Program-made: the position numbers and the translations under genes
NCBI GenBank assembly: GCA_963818855.1
Contig: CAWFUH010000009.1
Location: 25,843 to 89,842 of the forward strand
From: Bog-159 sp963818855
Lineage (GTDB): Bacteria; Acidobacteriota; Terriglobia; Bryobacterales; Bryobacteraceae
Length of the DNA: 64,000 nucleotides
Reading direction: 5' to 3'
The notes under the pieces: model-generated
What the model saw: the letters and a program-made list of their open reading frames with translations, nothing else
Told to the model about the DNA's origin: nothing
The model's database searches: none
In this document: piece after piece, positions 53,082-63,379 of the stretch
How the letters are laid out: each line of letters starts with the position of its first letter
Numbering within the stretch: position 1 is the stretch's first letter

Positions 53082-54260
53082 TCACTGCGCCCGCACGTCG
53101 GCGCTGACAATGCCAAGGGCTTGCCACATTGCCTTCATGACACGGAACGGCCGCGGGTCGCTCAACGGCCGCCGGCCCATTTTGTTTGCCGCGTAAGCAA
53201 ACGTGGTGCGGGCGTCCATGTCGATGAAGATCCAGGAAGAGCCACCACCGCCCCAATGGATAGTGTTGGGGTTCGGCAAATCCAAAGCCAGCAAGGGCCC
53301 CGGGAGAGCGAAACCCAAACCGAATCGCGCCGGCGGCAGGTGGCTCATGATCAGATCAGGCCCTTCGATCTGCAGTTCCACCGCTTTGCGGCAACCGGCC
53401 TCAGACAGGAATCGCTTCCCCCGGGCCACTCCTCCGTTGGCGAGGATGCAATGGATTTCAGCGATCGAGCGCGCATTTCCGTAACCGTTCACGGCGGGAA
53501 TCTCAGCGGCGCGCCAAGCCCGGGTTCGGATGGTCGTAGCGATATCGTATGGCATGTTCAGGAACGTAAGCTCCTGGATCTCGCTGAAGACAGGCTTGAC
53601 AGCGGTCTGTGGCGCAGGCCATGGAATGGTCTCGGCGACCCGGGAATCCTCCGATGCAGGCAGGCCGATGTGGAAGTCGGCGTCCAATGGTTTCGCGATT
53701 TCCTCGCGGAACACGGCGCCGAGAGACTTTCCGGCAATCCGGCGCACTACTTCGCCAATCAAAAAACCGAAAGTGACCACATGATATCCGGACGCCGTCC
53801 CAGGCTCCCACAGTGGCGCCTGCGCGGCGAGTAGGGACGTCATCTTCTCCCAGTTATATAGGTCTTCCGTTTCGAGCCGCTCCTTCCACCCGGAAAGCCC
53901 GGACGAGTGACTCATCAAATGGCTGACCTTGATGCGCTCCTTGCCGTTTGCCGCGAATTCCGGCCAGTACCTGGCGACAGGCGCATTGAAATCGAGTTCC
54001 CCGCGGTCGGCCAGGAGCAGGGCGGTGAGCGCGACCATCGTCTTCGTCGTCGAATGGACGGCGACGATGGTGTTCCTTTCCCAGGGCTTGGTTTTCACCT
54101 CGTCCGCGAAACCGCCCCAAAGATCGACTACGGTTTCACCCTCCAAAGTGGCGCAGCACGAAGCGCCCACGTCGGCGCCGTCGGCGAAATTCGCTTCGAA
54201 GGCGTCCCGCATTGAACTGAACTTATCCGCCACGAAGCCGTGGACTGTGCTTTCCGGCAT
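53082..54260 (-). CDS. Serine hydrolase, class C beta-lactamase/EstB-like family
   Basis: 392 residues. The nucleophile motif S-T-T-K is at residues 70-73 (VAVHSTTKTM); the Tyr of the second motif appears in ASGYHVVTFG, and HWGGGGSSWIFID near the C-terminus takes the place of the KTG-like motif. These proteins are mostly esterases or peptidases of the serine beta-lactamase fold and usually not resistance enzymes. GGGAGAG precedes the ATG. No signal peptide is evident, so it is likely cytoplasmic. Confidence 0.85.
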   Translation of the reverse strand: MPESTVHGFVADKFSSMRDAFEANFADGADVGASCCATLEGETVVDLWGGFADEVKTKPWERNTIVAVHSTTKTMVALTALLLADRGELDFNAPVARYWPEFAANGKERIKVSHLMSHSSGLSGWKERLETEDLYNWEKMTSLLAAQAPLWEPGTASGYHVVTFGFLIGEVVRRIAGKSLGAVFREEIAKPLDADFHIGLPASEDSRVAETIPWPAPQTAVKPVFSEIQELTFLNMPYDIATTIRTRAWRAAEIPAVNGYGNARSIAEIHCILANGGVARGKRFLSEAGCRKAVELQIEGPDLIMSHLPPARFGLGFALPGPLLALDLPNPNTIHWGGGGSSWIFIDMDARTTFAYAANKMGRRPLSDPRPFRVMKAMWQALGIVSADVRAQ

Positions 54261-54815
54261 GAAATTGTCTCTCCCTTCGTCGTTATCTCAAGCACCTTAA
54301 GCCCGCCGGACGCATTTCCGCAACGCGCTCGTGAGTCCAGCTTCTTCTTTGGCGTTTTCTGCGAACCCGAGACCGACCCCGAACGCGGTGTTCTTTGAAA
54401 AAGCTGCGTCGAAAAGCGGCGAAATCTCCTCAGGTGTAACGTGCGACGCCGGCATGCTTCTCCGCGGCTGATCTGCCGCTGCCAATCGTCCCGGAAGCAA
54501 GGATCAGAACTACTTGAATGATGCTTCGTTCGTCGATACTACCGCGAGACAGAGCGGAAATCTAGTCTTGTTTTTAATCGTTTAGATTGCTATCCTGAAA
54601 GTAGAGGTGCCAGGTCGAGTTATTCGTTCCGCCTGCACCCGCCAGACCGAAGTCATTCTGCCCACCTCGCATTTCCGCCTGAGCCGCTTTTCGAACGCCT
54701 GACGCCCAAACCGGATCCTGAGCGTTCCCCGAGGGCCCGACTTCGTTCCATCTAGGGCGTTTGGTGGGCAAAGGAGACAAGCCATCGACAAGGGGAACCG
54801 GGATACGATACCTGT
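54261..54815. other. Intergenic region with a possible gene remnant
   Basis: On the minus strand 54297-54455 reads SHVTPEEISPLFDAAFSKNT, AFGVGLGFAENAKEEAGLTS, ALRKCVRRA and stop; it looks like the tail of a real protein, but no family could be assigned. The rest, 54456-54815, has no gene. Confidence 0.3.
54568..54596 (+). promoter_or_regulatory. Possible promoter upstream of the ADOP gene
   Basis: TTGTTT (54568-54573) and TATCCT (54591-54596) are separated by 17 bases within an AT-rich stretch that contrasts with the GC-rich surroundings. It lies 220 bases before the ADOP start. Consensus match only. Confidence 0.3.
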
Positions 54816-57278
54816 ATGGGCGGGTTCGCTCGGCTTTTCCAGGATTTTCGGTACGCTTCTCGTTCATTGCGAAAGAGCCCTGGACTGGCAGCCGCGATGA
54901 TCGCGACTCTGGCGCTGGGCATCGGCGCCAACACCGCGATCTTCAGTGTATTGGAAGGCGTCGTATTGGACCCACTGCCGTATTACCAGCCCGATCGGCT
55001 GGTCGTGGTGTTGCTGTTCAATCGAAGCCTTGGGCACGCGACGTATCTTTCGTATCCTGATTTCCTCGATTGGCAGCGGAATTCTCGCTCCTTCGAGCGA
55101 ATTGCCGCGCTTGTGAACGAAGGATTCGATCTGACGAACCCGGGAGCACCCGAGCATGTCGACGGCAAGGAAGTCTCTGCGAGTTTCTTCAGCACCCTCG
55201 GCGTGCGGTTTGCGGTCGGGCGGGGTCTGTCGCCGGAGGAGGACGAATCCGGCGGCGCACCCGCAGTCGTCATCAGCCACCGTCTCTGGCAAGAACGGTT
55301 TAGCGGCAGCCCGGCGGCAGTGGGCCGGAACCTTACTTTGAACGGAATCGACCATACGATTGTCGGTGTCCTGCGGCCGGAGTTTCGTTTCGGCGACCAG
55401 CAGGCAGATGTGTACATACCTATCGCACGCCGGTATACGCTGTACATGGGCGATCGTACGGTCCACGATATTCTGTGCGTTGCCCGCCTCCGGCCAGAGG
55501 TAAGCGTAGGTCAAGCCCTGGCAGAGATGAACACCGTTCAGGAACATATCGATGAGCTGAATCCCGCCACGGAACGCGGCCTGGGAGCCTATGTCATCCC
55601 CTTGAAGAAATCGCTGGTGGGTGATGTCGGAGGAACGCTGCTATTGTTGTCGGGATCCGTTGGTTTGGTCCTGCTGATCGCCACTGCAAATGTCGCAAAT
55701 TTGCTGCTGGCCCGGTCAGCGGCACGCGCGCGCGAGTTTGCCATCCGACTGGCCCTGGGTGCGAGTCGCGCACAAATTGTGCGACAACTTATCACCGAGA
55801 GTCTGGGGCTTTCCTTCATCGGCGGATTTCTGGGCCTGGCGATCGCGGAATGGGGCGTGAAAACCGTGCTGGCGGCGGCGCCGGGAAGCGTTCCCCGTAT
55901 CGAGAACATCGGCGTGAACACACCGGTTCTGTTGTATACGTTTGCGATTTCGGTGATTGTTGGAATTGTTTTTGGCCTGTTCCCTGCCCTAAAGAGCGCC
56001 AAAACGGACGTGCAGAGTGGGCTCGCGGAAGGAGGCCGGGGCGTGCTGGGCGGCCATCAAGGCGTGCAAAATGTTCTGGCGGTCTTGCAGGTTGCGTTGG
56101 CGCTGGTTCTATTGACCGGCGGCAGCTTACTTTTTCGCACTATCCACAATCTGTGGACGGTAAACCCGGGTTTCAATCCGCAGCACGCCCTGACGTTTCA
56201 GGTCGGCTTTACGCCGACCGCGACGAGTACGCCATCGAGAGCAAGAATTGCTTATCAGTCATTGGTCGAGCGCATCCGCCAAATTCCGGGTGTCGAAGCG
56301 GCGGATATCACGGCGCTCGTGCCACTCGGCAACGCGTATAACGAGGGCCCGTTTTGGGTGGGTCCGCATCAACCGGCATCCATGGCCGAGATTCCGCGAG
56401 CGATCTATTATCCGACTGGTCCTGATTATGTCAGAACAATGGAAATACCGCTTCTTAGCGGTCGATTGCTAAGCCCGGCCGACAATCTCGATTCCGAGGT
56501 GGTGGTTCTGATTGACACTCTTCTGGCGCGCAGATTTTTTCCTGGGCAGAACCCCATCGGCCATACGATAACAATCCCTCACTGGGGCAAAACTCAGAAT
56601 ATCGCAGCCCGGATTGTTGGCGTCGTTGGCCATGTCGAACATTATGGGCTCGACGGTTCGATAGGCGAGAAACCGCAGCTCTACTACTCCTTTTACCAGC
56701 TTCCGGATGAGGCAGTACCCGTGTTTCGCAGCGAAGTGACAGTGGTCGTGCGTACGCCGCTGAACCTCGCGGGCGTTATGCCGGCCATCAGAAGCGCGGT
56801 TCGCCAGGCGGGCAGCGATCAACCCGTTTATAACATCCGCACGATGCGGGAACTTGTTTCTGGTTCGATGGCCCGGCAACGTTTTCCGATGCTCCTGCTA
56901 GTCGCGTTCGCGGCCCTGGCATTGCTGCTCGCGTGGGTTGGAATCTACGGCGTTATTTCACACTCGACAGCGCGGCGGGTCAACGAGATTGGAATACGGA
57001 TAGTGCTGGGCGCGGTGAAATGGGACGTCCTGCGACTGGTCCTTGGTCGCGGCCTGCGGCTCGCGGTTACCGGCGTCGCCATTGGCACGGGGGCATTTTT
57101 GGTTCTGGCTAAGACCGTTTCGAGCTTTTCGAACCTGTTATATGGGGTCCGGGCAACTGATCCACCGATCTGGGCGGCCGTCTCGATTCTGTTGATTGTG
57201 GCTGCCGGCGTAGCCTGCTATATTCCAGCCCGGCGCGCGGCTAATTTAGATCCAACTGTTGCACTTCGACAGGAGTGA
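54816..57278 (+). CDS. ADOP family permease (duplicated FtsX/MacB-type, TIGR03434-like)
   Basis: 820 residues. The N-terminal block FARLFQDFRYASRSLRKSPG followed by AAAMIATLALGIGANTAIFS is the family's hallmark. Two MacB-like periplasmic domains alternate with two FtsX permease domains: LLLLSGSVGLVLLIATANVA, NLLLARSAARAREFAIRLAL and later VNEIGIRIVLGAVKWDVL with the ending IPARRAANLDPTVALRQE. These acidobacterial duplicated permeases usually stand without an ATPase gene, as here: the next genes encode complete fused exporters with their own ATPases. Role unknown; related MacB-type permeases work as mechanotransmission machines in the periplasm. Confidence 0.9.
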   Translation: MGGFARLFQDFRYASRSLRKSPGLAAAMIATLALGIGANTAIFSVLEGVVLDPLPYYQPDRLVVVLLFNRSLGHATYLSYPDFLDWQRNSRSFERIAALVNEGFDLTNPGAPEHVDGKEVSASFFSTLGVRFAVGRGLSPEEDESGGAPAVVISHRLWQERFSGSPAAVGRNLTLNGIDHTIVGVLRPEFRFGDQQADVYIPIARRYTLYMGDRTVHDILCVARLRPEVSVGQALAEMNTVQEHIDELNPATERGLGAYVIPLKKSLVGDVGGTLLLLSGSVGLVLLIATANVANLLLARSAARAREFAIRLALGASRAQIVRQLITESLGLSFIGGFLGLAIAEWGVKTVLAAAPGSVPRIENIGVNTPVLLYTFAISVIVGIVFGLFPALKSAKTDVQSGLAEGGRGVLGGHQGVQNVLAVLQVALALVLLTGGSLLFRTIHNLWTVNPGFNPQHALTFQVGFTPTATSTPSRARIAYQSLVERIRQIPGVEAADITALVPLGNAYNEGPFWVGPHQPASMAEIPRAIYYPTGPDYVRTMEIPLLSGRLLSPADNLDSEVVVLIDTLLARRFFPGQNPIGHTITIPHWGKTQNIAARIVGVVGHVEHYGLDGSIGEKPQLYYSFYQLPDEAVPVFRSEVTVVVRTPLNLAGVMPAIRSAVRQAGSDQPVYNIRTMRELVSGSMARQRFPMLLLVAFAALALLLAWVGIYGVISHSTARRVNEIGIRIVLGAVKWDVLRLVLGRGLRLAVTGVAIGTGAFLVLAKTVSSFSNLLYGVRATDPPIWAAVSILLIVAAGVACYIPARRAANLDPTVALRQE

Positions 57279-57364
57279 CGGGAAAGCGGGAGCCACTGGT
57301 CGCTCGGCTGTGCGTGGGCGACGGGGCCTGTTGCGCGCCGCCGATTCTGTGGCAGAATGCAGGG

Positions 57365-59161
57365 GTGCTCCAACGACTAACCGAGCGCAAGGAATGGAAG
57401 TTCTTCGGCGTCCTGCCGAAGGCGGATCCCGGCCTCGCCGCGGCTTGGTGGACGGCTCTCGTGCTGCGAGGAACACTGCCCGCGGCGTTCGCGATCGCGA
57501 TGGGCGTGCTTGTCGGCGCCGTGCAACATGGGCATCCCCTCGCCGGTCCGCTCGCCTTCGTCGGCACGATCTTCGTGCTGCTTCAAGTGCTCAGCCCGAT
57601 TCATCAGGCGGTCGGCGCGAACCTCGGCGACCGTACCGCCGCGTGGCTCTACGACCGGCTCACGGAGTCCTCTGTGCGCCCGCCAGGGATGGGACACCTT
57701 GAGGATCCGACTCTCACCGGGGACCTCACCGTCGCGCGCGATTTCGACCTCGGGATGACCGGCCCGCCGCTGTCGATCTCCCTGGATTTCATTGCGAACG
57801 GCATGACCGAGATGATCGGCGGTATCGCGTCCGCCCTGATCCTCGGCACTTACAGGTGGTGGGCACCGATCGTGCTTGCCGGCGCGTGGCTGGCGACGCA
57901 TTGGTTGTTGCGCGAGAGTGCCATCTGGCGCGACCGCAACACAGAGGAGGTGCGCGGCGCGCAGCGGGATGCCGATTACGCCTACCGGCTGGCAGTCGAC
58001 CCGCCCGCGAGCAAGGAACTGCGGATGTTCGGCATCGCCGGCTGGACGCTCGACCGTTTCATCGCGCGGCGCACTCGTTTGCACGAGTTGCAGTACGCCG
58101 CCACTCGTCTGCGCGAACGTCCTGTTATCTGGAGCATGCTCCTGGTTGTATCGGCGAACGTCCTGGTGTTCTGGCTTCTGGCGAGTGCGGCCGCCTCTGG
58201 TTCTATCAGTCTCGGGCAAGCCGTCGTGTATGTGCAGTGTGCCGTGGGCGTCTCAATGATCGCCTTCGGCGGATTCAGTTGGGCGCTCGACGGAGCGGCC
58301 GCCCCTGTCGCCGCGGTGCTGCGGCTGGAGCCGGCGATGCGTGCCGCCGGCGCCCTGCGCTCCGGCGACCGGCTGGCGGACGGGATACCTGCGCGCGAGA
58401 TTCGTCTTCGCGATGTCGCCTTCGCTTACCCCGGCGGCGTGCAGGTGCTGGAGCGCTTCGACCTCACCATTCCCGCCGGGTCGTCGCTCGCTATCGTCGG
58501 ACAAAACGGCGCCGGCAAGACGACCATCGCCAAGCTGCTGTGCCGGTTGTACGATCCGCAGGTGGGCGCCATCGAGATCGACGGTGTCGACATTCGCGAG
58601 TTCGATATCGCGTCGTGGCGATCGCGGGTAACGGCAGTGTTCCAGGACTTCATACGTCTCGAGCTGCCGTTGCGCGACAACGTGGCGCCGGCCGGCGCGC
58701 CGGACGATGCCGTGCGCGCCGCGCTCGAATCGGCGGGAGCGACGCACCTGGCCGCGCTGGACACGGTGCTGGCCCGCGGGTACACCGGCGGCACCGACCT
58801 GTCTGGCGGCCAATGGCAGCGCATCGCGCTCGCCCGAGCCCTGGCGGCCGTTCAGCTCGGCGCCGGCGTCGTGCTGCTCGACGAGCCGACGGCGCAGCTG
58901 GATGTGCGCGGCGAGGCGGAGATCTTCGATCGCCTGCTTGCCGCGACGCGCCACTGCACGACCATCCTGATCTCGCATCGCTTCTCCACAGTCCGCCATG
59001 CCGATCGTATCTGCGTACTTGAGCACGGCCGGGTCATCGAGCTTGGCACGCACGACGAGCTGATGGCGCTCGGTGGGCGCTATCGGACGATGTTCGATCT
59101 GCAGGCGCAGCGCTTCAACGTCCCCGACGAGGAGGGCAGGACGTATGACGTCCTCTCCTGA
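57365..59161 (+). CDS. ABC exporter half-transporter 1 (membrane plus ATPase)
   Basis: 598 residues from GTG 57365, chosen as the first start that leads directly into the membrane domain. The six-helix exporter domain (WTALVLRGTLPAAFAIAMGV, PIVLAGAWLATHWLL) is followed by the ATPase: Walker A VGQNGAGKTTIAK, signature LSGGQWQRIALARAL, Walker B GVVLLDEPTAQLD and the H-loop ISHRFSTVRHAD. The stop of this gene lies 14 bases inside the next gene, whose start is at 59145, so the two form a translationally coupled heterodimeric exporter. The set resembles actinobacterial exporter pairs and has very high third-position GC. No precursor-peptide or processing gene is seen. Confidence 0.85.
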   Translation: MLQRLTERKEWKFFGVLPKADPGLAAAWWTALVLRGTLPAAFAIAMGVLVGAVQHGHPLAGPLAFVGTIFVLLQVLSPIHQAVGANLGDRTAAWLYDRLTESSVRPPGMGHLEDPTLTGDLTVARDFDLGMTGPPLSISLDFIANGMTEMIGGIASALILGTYRWWAPIVLAGAWLATHWLLRESAIWRDRNTEEVRGAQRDADYAYRLAVDPPASKELRMFGIAGWTLDRFIARRTRLHELQYAATRLRERPVIWSMLLVVSANVLVFWLLASAAASGSISLGQAVVYVQCAVGVSMIAFGGFSWALDGAAAPVAAVLRLEPAMRAAGALRSGDRLADGIPAREIRLRDVAFAYPGGVQVLERFDLTIPAGSSLAIVGQNGAGKTTIAKLLCRLYDPQVGAIEIDGVDIREFDIASWRSRVTAVFQDFIRLELPLRDNVAPAGAPDDAVRAALESAGATHLAALDTVLARGYTGGTDLSGGQWQRIALARALAAVQLGAGVVLLDEPTAQLDVRGEAEIFDRLLAATRHCTTILISHRFSTVRHADRICVLEHGRVIELGTHDELMALGGRYRTMFDLQAQRFNVPDEEGRTYDVLS

Positions 59162-60971
59162 TTGGAGTCGCGCGGATCAGCCGATCGCCCCGCTGCCTCC
59201 CGCGCTATCGTCGATGTGGCGGTTGTGCAAGTTGGGGTATCGCCACGAGCCGCGCTTGATGCTGGCGGCGTTCGGGCTGTCGCAACTCGCCGCGTTACCC
59301 GATGCGCTCCTGGCGTTGTGGCTGATGCTGCTGGGAAAAGGCGTGCTGGATCACAGCCCCGGCATGGTGAAAGGCGCGGCCATTGGACTCGGCGTGTCGA
59401 CCGCCGCGACGTGGTTTCTGCGCACCGTTAGCACGCGCGTGCAGCGCCGTTTCCGCGACAAGGTGACCATCGCGCTCGAGTCGCATGTGGCGCAACTGCA
59501 GGCATCCATCGCGACGATTTCGCATCAGGAACGGCCGGACTATCTCGATCGGCTGTCCATGCTCCGCAATCAGGTATTCGTGCTCGACCACATGTACATG
59601 TCGCTGTTTTCCACGCTCGGGTGGATTCTGCGGCTCGGGGTGACGATGGCGCTGCTGGCGTCGATTCATCCGGCGCTGATACTGCTGGTGGTCTTCGCAG
59701 TCCCGACCGTGTTGACTTCGACATGGCGGCCCGACGTCGAGAGATCCGCGCAGGAGCGCGGGGCGCAATCCAACCGGCTGGCGCGTCACCTGTTCACTGT
59801 CGCCACGACCGCGCCGCCCGGCAAGGAGGTGCGGGTTACCGGTATCGGTGAGCGCCTCATTGCTCAGCGCCGGGCAGCGTGGGAGCGCTGGTACACACCG
59901 GTGGCGGCCACCCGGTGGGCCTCAGCGCTGTGGTACACGCTGGCCTGGGCGATATTCGGCTGCGCGTATGTCGGCGCAGTCATATTCGTTTCGTACGGCC
60001 TGGGCGCTCCCGCCAGCCAGGTGCTGCTGGTGCTCGCCGCGGGCGCACGGCTCTCCGCGTACATCGGTGCAACCGTCGGCGAGATCGGATTCCTGCGTGG
60101 GTTCTGGATGGATGGCTCGCGGCGGCTGGCGTGGCTCGAAGACTATGCGGTCTCCGTGGCTGCGTCGGGCGATCTGCCGGTTCCCACCGAATTGCACCGC
60201 GGCATCCGGCTCGACCACGTGTCATTCGCGTATCCCGGCACATCACGGGTGGTGCTGGACGACGTGTCGGTGACATTACCCGCGGGCGCGGTCATCGCGA
60301 TCGTCGGCGAGAACGGCGCCGGCAAGACCACGCTGGTGAAGTTGCTCGCAAAAATGTACGAGCCGGCGTCCGGCTCGATCCTGCTGGACGACACGCCATT
60401 GGCGCGCGTGCCGGCCAGCGAGTGGCGGGCGCGTCTCGCGGGTGCGTTCCAGGATTTCTTCCGCTTCGAATTCCGCGCCGGCCACACGGTGGGTTTGGGT
60501 GACGTCCCCCGGCTGGACGACGAACCCGCTGTCGTCGCGGCCGTGGATCGCGCCGGCGCGGGCGATGTGCTGGCCCGTCTGGCGTCGGGCCTCGACACGC
60601 AACTCGGTCCCACGTGGCCGCAGGGTGTCGAACTATCGTTCGGCCAGTGGCAAAAGCTCGCGCTGGCGCGCGGCTTCATGCGTGATCGGCCGCTGCTGCT
60701 GGTGCTTGATGAACCAACCGCCGCGCTGGACTCGGAGACCGAACACGCGCTGTTCGAGCGCTACGCCGCGGCGGCCCGCGGTGTCGGCCAGAACGTCGGC
60801 GGCCGCATCACGGTTTTGGTCTCACACCGTTTTTCGACGGTCCGCATGGCGGATCTTATCGTCGTGCTCGACGGTGCCAGACTCGTTGAGGTCGGCACCC
60901 ACGATGAGCTGATGGCCAAGAGGGGGCAGTACTCGGAGCTATACAGCATCCAGGCGGCTGCGTACCGCTGA
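59145..60971 (+). CDS. ABC exporter half-transporter 2 (membrane plus ATPase)
   Basis: 608 residues from ATG 59145, with GGAGG at 59131-59135. Membrane helices (LSQLAALPDALLALWLMLLG, LRLGVTMALLASIHPALILL), then Walker A VGENGAGKTTLVK. The signature motif is altered to LSFGQWQKLALARGF (the usual LSGGQ reads LSFGQ), Walker B is LLLVLDEPTAALD and the H-loop VSHRFSTVRMAD. The first partner has LSGGQ, so the pair has asymmetric ATP sites, as in many heterodimeric exporters. Start overlaps the end of partner 1. Substrate unknown. Confidence 0.85.
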   Translation: MTSSPDWSRADQPIAPLPPALSSMWRLCKLGYRHEPRLMLAAFGLSQLAALPDALLALWLMLLGKGVLDHSPGMVKGAAIGLGVSTAATWFLRTVSTRVQRRFRDKVTIALESHVAQLQASIATISHQERPDYLDRLSMLRNQVFVLDHMYMSLFSTLGWILRLGVTMALLASIHPALILLVVFAVPTVLTSTWRPDVERSAQERGAQSNRLARHLFTVATTAPPGKEVRVTGIGERLIAQRRAAWERWYTPVAATRWASALWYTLAWAIFGCAYVGAVIFVSYGLGAPASQVLLVLAAGARLSAYIGATVGEIGFLRGFWMDGSRRLAWLEDYAVSVAASGDLPVPTELHRGIRLDHVSFAYPGTSRVVLDDVSVTLPAGAVIAIVGENGAGKTTLVKLLAKMYEPASGSILLDDTPLARVPASEWRARLAGAFQDFFRFEFRAGHTVGLGDVPRLDDEPAVVAAVDRAGAGDVLARLASGLDTQLGPTWPQGVELSFGQWQKLALARGFMRDRPLLLVLDEPTAALDSETEHALFERYAAAARGVGQNVGGRITVLVSHRFSTVRMADLIVVLDGARLVEVGTHDELMAKRGQYSELYSIQAAAYR

Positions 60972-61112
60972 CCATCCGATCTTTGTTGGCTTTTGCCGCT
61001 GATCCACGCGGGTCTGCGTTGGGCCTGGCGCACCGGAAGCCTCGGTTCGGCCAAAGTCCGGGACTGGCGTCCCTGTTCGCTGTCAGCTAACATTTTTATT
61101 CGAGAGTCAAAC

Positions 61113-63327
61113 ATGATTTTTGCCTTGCGCCCGAAAAAAACAATATCGAGGGTCGCTGAATTGGGCGCTCTAGCCCTTCTCGCTTCTCAAATGGCTGCCG
61201 GACAGCAAACTAATTCCCCATCTGCAGGCGCGCCCGCCCCCCCAGCGGGCGGCTGCGCGCCCATGAACTGGACAGCGGAGCAGGACCATCAGAACATGAT
61301 GGATCAGTTGGGCATCAAGGCCGTCCGTCCCGGGCCGAACGGGAATGAGAAAGCCCCTAATCACGCCAACTATGATGAGTCGAAGGCCAATCCGTTTCCG
61401 GATTTTCCCGATGCGCTGACCTTGAAAAGCGGACAAAGGGTCACGACGGCAGCACAGTGGCAGCAGCGACGCCAGGAGATCGTCGAAGACTTCGAGCGCG
61501 AGGTGCTTGGCCGCGTCCCGTCCGATGCGCCCAAAGTCACCTGGGCCGTGACCAGTACAACGGACTCGAAGGCAGGGATCTTTCCCGTAGTTAAGAAGGA
61601 ACTCATAGGACACGCGGACAACTCGTCGTGCCCGTCGATCAACGTCAATATTGAGATGACGCTGGTGACGCCAGCTAATGCGCGTGGTCCCGTGCCCGTG
61701 ATGATGATGTTCGGCAGCGCGGCATTTATCAAACGGATGGCGGACATGATGTCCAGCCATCCCGAATTGAAGGCCATGTTGGGGACTGATCCACCTTCGA
61801 CTGAACAGCTGATAGCCGGCGAATGGGGTTACGCGCTCATCGACCCCGGCAGCATTCAACCGGACAACGGCGCGGGGCTTACCAGGGGAATCGTCGGTCT
61901 CGCGAACAAGGGCCAGCCTCGCAAGCCGGAAGACTGGGGTGCGCTGCGGGCGTGGGCATGGGGTGCTTCCCGCGGCCTCGACTATCTGGAGACCGACAAG
62001 ATGGTCGACGCGCACGCGTGGGCATCGAGGGTGTTTCTCGTTTCGGGAAGGCCGCCCTGGTGACCATGGCGTTCGACACGTCGCTTTGCGGTCGTGCTGG
62101 TGGGCTCCTCCGGGGAAGGGCGGCGCCAAACCGCATAGACGCAATTTCGGAGAGGCGGTGGAGAATCTCACGGGATCCGGAGAATATCACTGGATGGCCG
62201 GCAATTTCGTGAAGTACGGTGCGGCCGAGGCTTCTTTCGGAAGTAGAAACGCCGGCGACCTGCCGGTCGATTCGAATGAATTGATCGCCCTTTGCGCACC
62301 GCGGCTGACTTTCATCAGCTATGGAATCCCCGAGAAGGGGGACGCAAAATGGCTGGACCAGCAGGGCAGCTTCATGGCAACCGTAGCAGCGGCTCCTGTC
62401 TTCCGGCTCTTGGGTGCTAAGGATCTGGGAGTGACGGAAGACTATCGCACGGCGAAGATGCCGCCGGTCAATTCGGGACTTCTCGATGGCCAGCTCGCGT
62501 GGCGCCAGCACGACGGCGGCCACACCGATGCCCCGAACTGGAAGTATTTCATTCCCTGGGCGGACAAATTCCTCAACTATCACGCGGCACTCTGGGAACT
62601 TCCGGCCGACCAGCCGGTCTTCCGAATCGACCCAAACTCACTGGTCGCGCATTCCCAGTTGCTCGCGAAGGCGAAGCAGGGCGGGATAGAGGTCTACTTC
62701 GAAGGTGACTCGATTACGCGGCGGTGGGACGCCGTCGACTACCCAGATCTGCTCGCCAATTGGAAACAGAACTTCTTCGGCTGGGATGCGGCTGATTTCG
62801 GATGGGGCGCCGATCAGACGCAGAACATCCTCTGGCGTTTGGAGAACGGCGAGTTGGATGCCGTCAACCCTAAAGTCGTCGTTCTGCTCGCTGGCACGAA
62901 CAACGTCGGCAATGCATCGCCTCAAGGGGACGCTGACGCGAGGGCCGCCGATGTCACGCGCGGTCTGCAGGCGATTGTGCGGGTGATCCAGGCGAAGGCT
63001 CCCGCGGCGGCGATCATCGTCATGGGGCTCTTCCCGAGGAACGACAATATGGCTCTGATGCCGGTCATTGACAGGATCAACGGCAATCTGTCCAGGTTCG
63101 CCGATGGCCAGAAGGTTCGGTATCTGAACATCAATGACAAACTCGCCGGCGGTGATGGAAGACTGTTCGAGGGGATGATGAATGCAAAAGACAGGCTCCA
63201 TCCGACCGTGAAGGCGTATCAAGTCTGGGCAGATGCATTGAAACCCGTCCTCACGGAGCTGCTGGGACCTCCCGTTGCCGTGGATCACGCCCCGCCCCCC
63301 ACCGGCGATCCGAGCGCAGAACGCTGA
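61113..63327 (+). pseudogene. CE15-type esterase fused to an SGNH hydrolase, broken by clustered frameshifts
   Basis: Signal peptide (ALALLASQMAAGQQ) from ATG 61113. The first domain matches glucuronoyl-esterase-like (CE15) proteins: the nucleophile motif is GVSRFGKAAL near 62029, and HDGGHTDAPNWKYF supplies the His. The second domain (from about 62690) is an SGNH hydrolase: block I FEGDSITRRWD, block III LLAGTNNVG and block V DRLHPT. Three frame breaks fall within about 110 bases (near 62020, 62080 and 62115); outside this stretch both halves are open. If repaired, the gene would encode about 737 residues. Both activities fit deacylation of plant cell-wall polysaccharide: CE15 cuts glucuronic-acid esters linking lignin and xylan, and SGNH enzymes remove acetyl groups. 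Confidence 0.8.
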
Positions 63328-63379
63328 CCATTGGAGAATCGTCTGAGTGCGTTTTAGCGGATGCGCCGTCTAAGCCACC

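Noticed and set aside
52722..53834. 370-codon open frame on the plus strand
   Set aside because: It runs across the IS630-like trace and antisense to the serine hydrolase; no protein features.
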